Shown here piece after piece: positions 1-5,874 of a stretch of DNA of 5,874 nt. The notes beneath the pieces were generated by a model, which searched no databases, was not told the DNA's origin, and saw nothing but the letters and a program-made list of their open reading frames with translations. The stretch's first letter is position 1. Each line of letters starts with the position of its first letter. The stretch comes from Desulfosarcina sp. (GTDB taxonomy: Bacteria; Desulfobacterota; Desulfobacteria; Desulfobacterales; Desulfosarcinaceae): positions 1 to 5,874 of the forward strand of contig JAGTUY010000417.1 of assembly GCA_018224455.1 (NCBI GenBank), read 5' to 3'. A program made the translations under genes and the position numbers.

Positions 1-239
1 AGCGCATCGAATCGGAAGCCTACCGAACGGCGCAGGAATTAATGGGCAAGGCGGATGCCGAATCCACAAGACTCTATGCTGAGGCCTACGGGTTGGATCC
101 GGAATTTTATTCCTTCATGAAAACACTTGAAGTTTACAACGAGGCGCTCTCCGAGAACAGCTCAATTATCCTGTCAACGGACTCTGAGATCTTCAAATAC
201 ATGAAGGGCTACGAAGGGAAAACGACGGGACGGCCTTAG
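1..239 (+). CDS. hflC: HflC, modulator of FtsH protease, C-terminal part
   Basis: Only the last 78 codons are present. The reading frame enters at base 3 and ends with TAG at 237-239. The residues match the end of HflC: an Ala/Glu-rich helix (AQELMGKADAEST), then the family hallmark DPEFYSFMKTLEVYNEAL, and a tail with a Leu-Ser-Thr-Asp-Ser-Glu-Ile-Phe-Lys-Tyr-Met pattern, equivalent to the SPDSDFFRYM ending of E. coli HflC. HflC is a membrane-anchored SPFH/band-7 protein that, with HflK, forms a large cage around the AAA+ protease FtsH and limits its degradation of membrane proteins. The membrane anchor and SPFH domain lie outside the window. hflK is normally just upstream in an hflKC operon, which cannot be seen here. 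The intrinsic terminator 26 bases downstream indicates this is the last gene of its transcript. Confidence 0.93.
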   Translation, partial: RIESEAYRTAQELMGKADAESTRLYAEAYGLDPEFYSFMKTLEVYNEALSENSSIILSTDSEIFKYMKGYEGKTTGRP

Positions 240-264
240 CGACGATTTAACCAAAGGGTAGCAG

Positions 265-298
265 AAGCACCGACGCGCGTTGTGCCGGTGCTTTTTTT
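265..298 (+). terminator. Intrinsic terminator of hflC
   Basis: A perfect 8-bp stem (AAGCACCG at 265-272 with CGGTGCTT at 286-293) encloses a 13-base loop that can add a few inner pairs. A run of seven T follows (292-298). There is no T-run in the opposite direction, so it should act on plus-strand transcripts only and not end the convergent small gene at 332-430. Confidence 0.9.
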
Positions 299-331
299 AT
301 TGGTGTCCATCACAGAAGTGCGCAGGTATCA

Positions 332-430
332 TTATTTACCCTTTCTTCTCTGATGCCGTGTGCGGGCCAACAGCTTTCGGTGTTTATGCTTGCGCATCTT
401 TTTTCTTCGTTTCTTGATCACGCTGCCCAA
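332..430 (-). CDS. Small basic AURKAIP1/COX24-domain protein (bS22-like ribosomal protein)
   Basis: This is a 32-residue, extremely basic protein that begins MGSVIKKRRKKMRKHKHRK and ends with ARTRHQRRKGK. The order MGSVIKKRRK-M-KHRK-L-RTR-QRRK is the signature of the AURKAIP1/COX24 domain family. In Actinobacteria the corresponding roughly 33-residue protein is bS22 of the small ribosomal subunit, and the mitochondrial relative is mS38 (AURKAIP1/Cox24). A role bound to 30S rRNA is therefore inferred. The start is taken as TTG at 428-430, because it gives exactly the family's MGSVIKK beginning and sits 7 bases after a GGGGG Shine-Dalgarno core. An in-frame ATG at 446-448 would add six residues (MNGGDL) but would overlap that ribosome-binding site. 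The gene converges with hflC and diverges from the gene at 653. It is short enough to be missed by standard gene callers. Confidence 0.85.
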   Translation of the reverse strand: MGSVIKKRRKKMRKHKHRKLLARTRHQRRKGK

Positions 431-432
431 CA

Positions 433-442
433 GATCACCCCC
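433..442 (-). promoter_or_regulatory. Strong Shine-Dalgarno deciding the TTG start of the bS22-like gene
   Basis: On the minus strand GGGGGTGATC differs at one base from the full anti-16S complement GGAGGTGATC. The G-core is 7 bases before TTG (430-428). This fixes the start at the unusual TTG codon rather than at the upstream ATG at 446-448. Confidence 0.7.
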
Positions 443-475
443 ATTCATAATAAAATAACTGGATAAGCACGCTCT

Positions 476-502
476 TTTATATCATTGCACAGATCTTGTC
501 CA
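476..502 (-). promoter_or_regulatory. Possible sigma70 promoter of the bS22-like gene
   Basis: Reading the minus strand, TGGACA (502-497) is followed after 15 bases by TATAAA (481-476), about 45 bases before the TTG start. Both boxes are good, but the spacer is shorter than the preferred 17, so this is tentative. Confidence 0.3.
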
Positions 503-652
503 TAATTTTTTACTTCCTGCTACCGATCAACCACAATACCATGGGATTAAAAGGTCAGCATCGGCACAGTAAAACGAAAACAGCGCGCTGCCGTTGAAAG
601 TCCACCCGATTAAGCCATTGATCCGTGAAATGGGGTATGCTACAGGAATTCA

Positions 653-1204
653 ATGAAGAAAAAGCTTCCTGTATCCACATTCAAAGACGATGAACTGACG
701 ATTGTCAACAATGCCGTGGCCATGGCCGAAGAGGTGGTCAGCAACCATTATAAAATGTCGGCAAGCCAGTGGCTGCGACCAAAATATGATGTAAAAACCC
801 TCGCCGATCTGGCCGAAGATGAAATCATCACCGGTCCCTTCGCCCAGATCATTCGATATGAAGGCAAACTCAAGGGGGGGGTTTTAGGATCGAGCGCATA
901 CGATTTCTATAAGATATGCATTCAGGATCATTCCATCCTTGAAGTTCTTAGCAAGCGCCCTGAAATTGGACTCTCCCCTTTCGCCCTGTATGTGGTCACC
1001 CATGAATTGGTCCATATCGTTCGCTTCAGCCGCTTTCAGCAAAACTTCAATGCCAGCGAGGTTGAAAAGCTGGAAGAAGAGCGCCGGGTACACGGCATCA
1101 CACACGACATTTTAGATCCCCTGCAGAGCGCTGGACTGGGTGCCGTATTTGATTTTTACGTCGCCTGGCGTCCCCCATTCGATGGATTAAAAACCATCCC
1201 CTGA
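653..1204 (+). CDS. Uncharacterised protein with HELVH zinc-protease-like motif
   Basis: This protein has 183 residues and I do not recognise a named family. It has no signal peptide or membrane segment and looks cytoplasmic and soluble. Around residues 110-128 a hydrophobic helix (FALYVVTHELVHIVRFSRF) carries H117-E118-L-V-H121, the HExxH pattern of zincin metallopeptidases, in which both His bind zinc and Glu activates water. Downstream, E141-E143, H147 and H151 (EEERRVHGITH) could supply a third ligand, so a gluzincin-like or other metal site is possible. The C-terminal stretch is rich in aromatic residues (DFYVAWRPPF). The ATG at 653 is supported by AGGA at 644-647, 5 bases upstream. It diverges from the bS22-like gene, lies 115 bases before fmdB, and no terminator separates it from fmdB. 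Protease activity is inference from one short motif; the metal could be structural. Confidence 0.8.
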   Translation: MKKKLPVSTFKDDELTIVNNAVAMAEEVVSNHYKMSASQWLRPKYDVKTLADLAEDEIITGPFAQIIRYEGKLKGGVLGSSAYDFYKICIQDHSILEVLSKRPEIGLSPFALYVVTHELVHIVRFSRFQQNFNASEVEKLEEERRVHGITHDILDPLQSAGLGAVFDFYVAWRPPFDGLKTIP

Positions 1205-1221
1205 TTTTCATCTGCATTTTC

Positions 1222-1249
1222 TTGACAAGCACGAAAATTGACGTATATT
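1222..1249 (+). promoter_or_regulatory. Strong sigma70-type promoter of the fmdB-like gene
   Basis: A consensus TTGACA (1222-1227) and TATATT (1244-1249) are separated by 16 bases. An alternative -10, TATTAA (1246-1251), gives an 18-base spacer. Transcription would begin near 1256, leaving an AT-rich leader of about 60 bases before the ATG at 1319. AGGAGA at 1305-1310 is the ribosome-binding site. Confidence 0.75.
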
Positions 1250-1318
1250 AAAGCAGTTGTTCAAGCAAAACACCTAATTTTATTTAATTTTTGCAATATT
1301 TTACAGGAGAATTAGATC

Positions 1319-1603
1319 ATGCCGCTCTACGAATATCAATGTGCGGAGTGCGGAGGAATAGAAGAGGCAATTCAGAAATTTTCAGATGCTCCCTTGACCA
1401 CTTGCAGGCACTGCTCAGGAAAGCTGAACAAACTGATTTCCCAAAGCAGTTTCCATTTGAAGGGAACCGGTTGGTATGTGACCGATTATTCTAAAAAGCC
1501 AGAAACGGCGTCAAGCGGCAAACAAGCGGAACCGGCCACCACTGACAGTAAACCAACCAGTGCCGGGGGCGCTGAATCCAAAGCCAAAACGGGTGACGAC
1601 TGA
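1319..1603 (+). CDS. FmdB-family zinc ribbon protein
   Basis: This 94-residue protein begins MPLYEYQCAECGG, the standard start of the FmdB/CxxC_CxxC_SSSS family. Two knuckles, C8-x2-C11 and C29-x2-C32, form a single zinc ribbon. They are followed by LNKLISQSSFHLKGTGWYVT, the conserved segment after the ribbon (residues 37-55). From about residue 57 the tail is low-complexity, charged and rich in Ser, Thr, Ala and Lys, probably disordered. The family is named after a putative regulator of formamidase/amide genes (FmdB), but its true role is largely unknown; nucleic-acid or protein binding is assumed. The start has a good AGGAGA 8 bases upstream and its own consensus promoter. It precedes groES by 296 bases, so co-transcription with groESL is possible but not shown. 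Confidence 0.9.
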   Translation: MPLYEYQCAECGGIEEAIQKFSDAPLTTCRHCSGKLNKLISQSSFHLKGTGWYVTDYSKKPETASSGKQAEPATTDSKPTSAGGAESKAKTGDD

Positions 1604-1616
1604 TTTCCGTGGCCCT

Positions 1617-1639
1617 GATGATGCACGCCCGGCGTCATC
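1617..1639 (+). terminator. Hairpin after fmdB, possible weak or factor-dependent terminator
   Basis: An 8-bp stem with one G-T wobble (GATGATGC at 1617-1624, GCGTCATC at 1632-1639) encloses a 7-base loop, starting 13 bases after the fmdB stop. No T-run follows, so it is not a classical intrinsic terminator. It may protect the mRNA 3' end or attenuate read-through into groESL. Confidence 0.35.
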
Positions 1640-1899
1640 CATTGTTACCGGGAAATAAACCGACCATACAAAAAAAGAAACTCGCGGTTTCCGCTTACAA
1701 AAAAGTGGCACCCACTCTTTACAAATCATGACGTGTGATTAGATTGTTGAATCTTTCGTCTTCCTGAAAAAAAATCAGCGTGTGCGACGACATTTGTTAA
1801 AATAAGGTGATGAGCTCTGACCTGCTTTAAAATAGTTGTGAGGCTTTGTTTTGTTTGGTGATCAACACAAGTTCTAAACTTAAAAGGAGAGAAGGAACC
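1640..1899 (+). promoter_or_regulatory. Leader and putative control region of groESL
   Basis: This non-coding stretch must carry the groESL promoter, but no complete promoter is convincing. TAAAAT occurs at 1798-1803 and 1828-1833 as a possible -10, and neither has a good -35 at 16-18 bases. No CIRCE operator (TTAGCACTC-N9-GAGTGCTAA) is seen, so HrcA control is not supported. Small hairpins occur at 1677-1691 (GAAAC/GTTTC) and 1704-1716 (AGTGG/CCACT), plus 1743-1756 (AGATT/AATCT). The groES ribosome-binding site is AAGGAG at 1884-1889, 10 bases before the ATG. No gene is visible on either strand. Confidence 0.5.
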
Positions 1900-2187
1900 A
1901 TGAAACTCAGACCATTGCAGGATCGAATTCTGGTGCAGCGCGTCGAAGAGGAGAACAAGACCAAAGGCGGCATTATTATTCCAGACACCGCCAAGGAAAA
2001 ACCGGCTGAAGGGAAAGTCAAGGCCGTAGGGAATGGTAAAGTCGGTGAGGACGGGAAGCGTGTGGCACTGGAGATCAAGGTCGGCAACCGGATTCTGTTC
2101 GGAAAGTACTCTGGAACCGAAGTGAAAATTGACGGTGAAGAGTATCTGATCATGCGCGAAGACGACGTGCTCGGCGTCATTGAGTAG
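1900..2187 (+). CDS. groES: Co-chaperonin GroES (Hsp10)
   Basis: The 95 residues match the usual GroES length. It begins MKLRPLQDRILVQRVEEE. Residues 17-35 form the flexible mobile loop (EENKTKGGIIIPDTAKEKP) whose GGIII hydrophobic tripeptide docks on the GroEL apical domain. The conserved VGNGK segment at 43-47, the GNRILFGKYSGTEVK core and the ending DDVLGVIE are all present. Seven copies form the lid that closes the GroEL chamber in the cytoplasm. The start chosen is ATG 1900, which gives the universal N-terminus. The same frame is open upstream to an earlier possible start at 1846, but that would add 18 residues foreign to the family and overlap the AAGGAG ribosome-binding site. It is the first gene of the groESL operon, 41 bases before groEL. 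Confidence 0.97.
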   Translation: MKLRPLQDRILVQRVEEENKTKGGIIIPDTAKEKPAEGKVKAVGNGKVGEDGKRVALEIKVGNRILFGKYSGTEVKIDGEEYLIMREDDVLGVIE

Positions 2188-2228
2188 ACGATTACCCAAC
2201 TAACGATAGAATATGGAGGTAATGAAAA

Positions 2229-3890
<1,662 letters not shown>

Positions 3891-3930
3891 GCCATCGCCC
3901 CGCGCCACTCCAGATCCGGTTAAAGATATA

Positions 3931-3968
3931 AAGCCCCCGCATGTTGATCGTGCAGGGGCTTTTTGTTT
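3931..3968 (+). terminator. Intrinsic terminator of groESL
   Basis: A 7-bp perfect stem, AAGCCCC (3931-3937) with GGGGCTT (3955-3961), continues after one mismatch with GCA/TGC (3939-3941 and 3951-3953) around a 9-base loop. TTTTT (3960-3964), one G and TTT follow. It starts 40 bases after the groEL stop. Confidence 0.9.
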
Positions 3969-4331
3969 AACCCCGTTGGCACGTTTAGCCCACCGGTGAA
4001 TAAAAACATGGCAAGGCGCTGTCAGCTATATCCTTGACAATCCATCAGAAATCAGGTTACTGAAAAACATCCAAAACTTTATAGACAAACGGTGGTTGGC
4101 TATTATTTCTCATTACCAGGCGCCTCACCCGGCATATCCGTATTCGCAGCCCGATCTAAAAAAAGGTTGATTGTTTTTCCTAAAGATTTCTTCATCGCTG
4201 GCCGATAAATGAGTTGGAGAGACCCATATGCATGTTCAAAGCGGTCAGATTCATAATGGGTTAAATGCTGTCTGAAAAAAATAAAAAATAGTCAATCATT
4301 GCTTTCATGCCACCTAAAAATGAGGTTTCTG
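3969..4331. other. Intergenic spacer between groEL and the LysM gene
   Basis: About 360 AT-rich bases without a gene I can defend. A consensus -35 TTGACA occurs at 4034-4039, but its best -10 (GTTACT at 4056-4061) is poor. CATAAT at 4252-4257 is a good -10 for the LysM gene but lacks a matching -35. On the minus strand a frame is open for about 60 codons and holds a 30-codon ATG-initiated segment (4103-4195) without a ribosome-binding site; it is treated as unproven. No RNA gene or repeat was recognised. Confidence 0.5.
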
Positions 4332-5405
4332 ATGAATCGCAGAATTAATTCAACTGCTCTTATTGCCGTTTTTCTGCTACTGCCCCTGATGTATTTAACG
4401 CCTTCAACGGCAGCAGACAAGATCGACGTGGTCGAAAGTGAGACGGGGTTTTACTACACGATCCAAAAAGGCGATACCCTCTGGGATCTGTCAAGGCATT
4501 TTAACGATTCTCCCTGGTTGTGGCCAGAACTGTGGGAAGGCAATGATCAGATTACCAATCCTCACTGGATCTTCCCCGGAGAACGAATCCGCCTTTACAG
4601 AAAGTCGGGCTCTCAGGCCATTACGCAAACCGAGGCCATCCAGCCCGTTGCCGTAATCCAACCCGCGCCCGTTGCGCCGGTACAGCCCGCCGAGGTAAAA
4701 AAAGCGTCTACACCGTTTTTCGTATTTCCTTCCATTGACCGTGTCGGTTTTATCCGGAAGCCACCCGTAGCGCCCTTGGGAACCATTTTCGAGGTTCAAG
4801 GGAGAAAAGTCCTGATCAGTGAAGGGGACATGGTCTATATCCGTCCGGAAGGAGATGCCGCCCAAACCGTTCTCATTCCCGGGAGCCGGCATACCGTTTT
4901 CCGGCATATGAAACCGACGGACGAACGCGATTCAACCGAAACCATCGGAACCCAGCATTACCTTCTGGGCATCGTGGAAGTGACGAAAAAGGAACCGGAT
5001 ATGGTAATCGCAGAGGTTTTGAAGTCTTTTCGGCCAATCCGTGTGGACGACATGTTGATGCCTTACCGTCAGCGGTCTTCAAACATTGAACTCAAGCCGA
5101 GCGTCCCCGGTATCGATGGACAAATTATCATTTCCGAAGATCATTTGGACTTGACCGGTGATTATACGCTGGCGTTTATCAATAAGGGTAGTGCAGACAA
5201 CATCCAGGTCGGCCAGCAATACAGCATTTACAGCAAGCAGAAAACAGTCCTGGAAAAGAACGAGATCAGCTCAAAAAGACTGCCACCGCTTGACTTCGGC
5301 ACCTTTCTCGTCCTGCATACGGAGCAGACCACATCCACGGTGATTATTACCAATGCGGCGAAAGTCATTTTTCCCGGAGAACGATTCAGAACGCCAATCA
5401 ATTAA
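4332..5405 (+). CDS. Secreted LysM-domain peptidoglycan-binding protein
   Basis: This protein has 357 residues. The N-terminus has a basic MNRR, a hydrophobic core (about 8-23) and a likely cleavage site after STAA (residue 28), a Sec signal peptide without a lipobox Cys, so a periplasmic or envelope location is expected. Residues 41-88 form one LysM domain, with YYTIQKGDTLWDLSRHF, the Trp-rich insert SPWLWPELWEGN and ITNPHWIFPGERIRL; LysM binds N-acetylglucosamine in peptidoglycan. A Pro/Ala/Val-rich linker (about 102-124) leads to a C-terminal region of about 230 residues, mostly beta-like, with no catalytic motif I recognise. The start at ATG 4332 is preferred because GAGGT (4322-4326) lies 5 bases upstream and the signal peptide then begins normally. 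In-frame ATG 4320 and TTG 4299 are less likely. It is monocistronic: a spacer precedes it and a terminator follows. It probably has a role in cell-wall organisation. Confidence 0.88.
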   Translation: MNRRINSTALIAVFLLLPLMYLTPSTAADKIDVVESETGFYYTIQKGDTLWDLSRHFNDSPWLWPELWEGNDQITNPHWIFPGERIRLYRKSGSQAITQTEAIQPVAVIQPAPVAPVQPAEVKKASTPFFVFPSIDRVGFIRKPPVAPLGTIFEVQGRKVLISEGDMVYIRPEGDAAQTVLIPGSRHTVFRHMKPTDERDSTETIGTQHYLLGIVEVTKKEPDMVIAEVLKSFRPIRVDDMLMPYRQRSSNIELKPSVPGIDGQIIISEDHLDLTGDYTLAFINKGSADNIQVGQQYSIYSKQKTVLEKNEISSKRLPPLDFGTFLVLHTEQTTSTVIITNAAKVIFPGERFRTPIN

Positions 5406-5433
5406 AACAGATACTGCATTGTCACATAACGAT

Positions 5434-5468
5434 AAAGCCTGCCCTTTTCGGGGCGGGCTTTTCGTTTT
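5434..5468 (+). terminator. Intrinsic terminator of the LysM gene
   Basis: A 10-bp stem with one T-G wobble (AAGCCTGCCC at 5435-5444, GGGCGGGCTT at 5451-5460) and a 6-base loop is followed by TTTTCGTTTT. The flanking A on the left also lets it pair one step further (5434 with 5461). Confidence 0.92.
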
Positions 5469-5507
5469 ATGCGAATGCGAAAACAGCTCGATCGTCATCC
5501 AAGACCT

Positions 5508-5720
5508 TGATCGTTGAAAGCCAAAAAACGCTTCGATGAGTTTGACGATTTCCGACCGCGGGCTCACCACGGCATTGACCTGCATCTGGCAGGCACGGGT
5601 GATATCCCCGAACACGTCGAGGTTAAACGGGTTCGGTGTGGCTACCGTGAGTTTTCCCCGGCTGACAGAAAGGAGGCGTTTCTCCGACAGCGGTTCGCTC
5701 ACCCGAATGTCCCCCTGCGC
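5508..5720 (-). pseudogene. Remnant of a GspE/PilB-type secretion or pilus ATPase, N-terminal domain
   Basis: Read on the minus strand from a stop at 5723-5721, the frame gives about 70 residues: a segment with SEKRLLSVSRGKLTVATPNP, then FNLDVFGDITRACQMQV and VVSPRSEIVKLIEAFFGF. This matches the N-terminal domain (T2SSE_N/MshEN type) of type II secretion and type IV pilus ATPases, where a 'pl...g.L.vA..dP.n...ddi...tg..v..vva....I...i..fyg' pattern is typical. The Walker ATPase domain is absent. After residue FGFQRS (about 5508) similarity fades; the frame runs on into the LysM gene without meaning, and the next frame gives IKVLDDDRAVFAFA then a stop. Upstream it is cut by the TAA at 5721-5723 and the palindromic element from 5730. 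It has no proper start (GTG 5702 has no good ribosome-binding site). It is probably a decayed or insertion-broken gene. Confidence 0.55.
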
Positions 5721-5729
5721 TTAGGGCCT

Positions 5730-5874
5730 CGGAAAGAAATAATTCCACATCTTGCTTGTCTGTTGGCCCGTCACCGGCGTTACATCCGCCGCCACATATC
5801 CCGATATGCGCCGACGGATGTGCCTGGGTGCCGAACCAAAATCCGGCGCCATATTGTGGAATTATTTCTTTCCG
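5730..5874. repeat. 145-bp imperfect palindrome with 20-bp perfect terminal inverted repeats
   Basis: Bases 5730-5749 and 5855-5874 are exact reverse complements (20 of 20). Inside, TTGG/CCAA (5763-5766, 5836-5839) and CACC/GGTG (5772-5775, 5827-5830) can also pair, and the centre is a hairpin with 16 pairs out of 19 (5781-5822). The whole unit can therefore fold back on itself. It has no open reading frame of note. It is compatible with a MITE-like non-autonomous element, an invertible segment, or a structured RNA. The right arm ends at the last base of the window, so the repeat could be longer, and target-site duplications cannot be checked. Confidence 0.75.
5781..5822. repeat. Central hairpin of the palindromic element
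   Basis: Arms 5781-5799 and 5804-5822 surround a CCCG loop (5800-5803). Sixteen of 19 positions pair (one T-G wobble), with mismatches at 5794/5809, 5792/5811 and 5789/5814. No T-run follows on either strand, so it is not a terminator. Confidence 0.65.

Noticed and set aside
1706..1722. Sigma54-like promoter (TGGCAC) upstream of groES
   Set aside because: The -24 half TGGCAC is present, but the -12 GC dinucleotide is missing at the required distance (TT instead). A second TGGCAC at 3977-3982 also has the wrong spacing.
1846..1899. Upstream extension of GroES to a start at 1846
   Set aside because: It would add 18 residues absent from the family and cover the AAGGAG ribosome-binding site that serves ATG 1900.
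4299..4331. TTG start at 4299 (or ATG 4320) for the LysM protein
   Set aside because: No suitable Shine-Dalgarno precedes them, whereas GAGGT at 4322-4326 fits ATG 4332 and leaves a normal signal peptide.
5271..5702. 143-codon minus-strand frame as an intact gene
   Set aside because: Only its first roughly 65 residues resemble a known domain. The remainder runs through the LysM terminator and the antisense strand of that gene, so it is recorded as a remnant only.
5730..5874. Integron attC site
   Set aside because: The unit is an imperfect palindrome of suitable size, but the outer ends are CGGAAAG/CTTTCCG rather than the RYYYAAC/GTTRRRY core sites.

Overview
The window most likely comes from a Desulfobacterota (former Deltaproteobacteria) chromosome, close to the sulfate-reducing Desulfobacteraceae/Desulfosarcinaceae. 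This is inferred from protein style: an HflC tail, an FmdB-type zinc ribbon next to groESL, a GroEL with a Gly-Gly-Met tail, and an exported LysM protein of the kind common in that phylum. No rRNA or other decisive marker is present. Base composition is moderate, with AT-rich spacers.

Layout, left to right. The 3' end of hflC (bases 1-239) closes with a clear intrinsic terminator. Facing it on the minus strand is a 32-codon gene (332-430) for a very basic protein of the AURKAIP1/COX24 family, the family of actinobacterial ribosomal protein bS22 and mitochondrial mS38. Divergent from it is a 183-residue protein of unknown function with an HELVH zinc-protease-like motif (653-1204). A strong sigma70-type promoter at 1222-1249 then drives an fmdB-like regulator. 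The chaperonin operon groES-groEL follows (1900-3890), with its own terminator. After a spacer of roughly 360 bases comes a secreted LysM-domain protein (4332-5405), again with a strong terminator.

The right end is different. A minus-strand fragment (about 5508-5720) resembles the N-terminal domain of type II secretion/type IV pilus ATPases (GspE/PilB) and looks like a gene remnant. Next to it is a 145-base imperfect palindrome (5730-5874) whose outermost 20 bases are perfect inverted repeats. Its right arm ends exactly at the last base of the window, so it may be a small mobile element, an invertible segment, or an assembly effect at a sequence end.

Functionally, the window mainly holds protein quality control and translation genes: HflC (modulator of FtsH), GroES/GroEL, a possible metalloprotease and a small ribosome-associated protein. 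An envelope protein follows. No complete novel multi-gene system is visible. The best leads are the small ribosomal-protein-like gene, the HELVH protein and the palindromic element beside the secretion-ATPase remnant.
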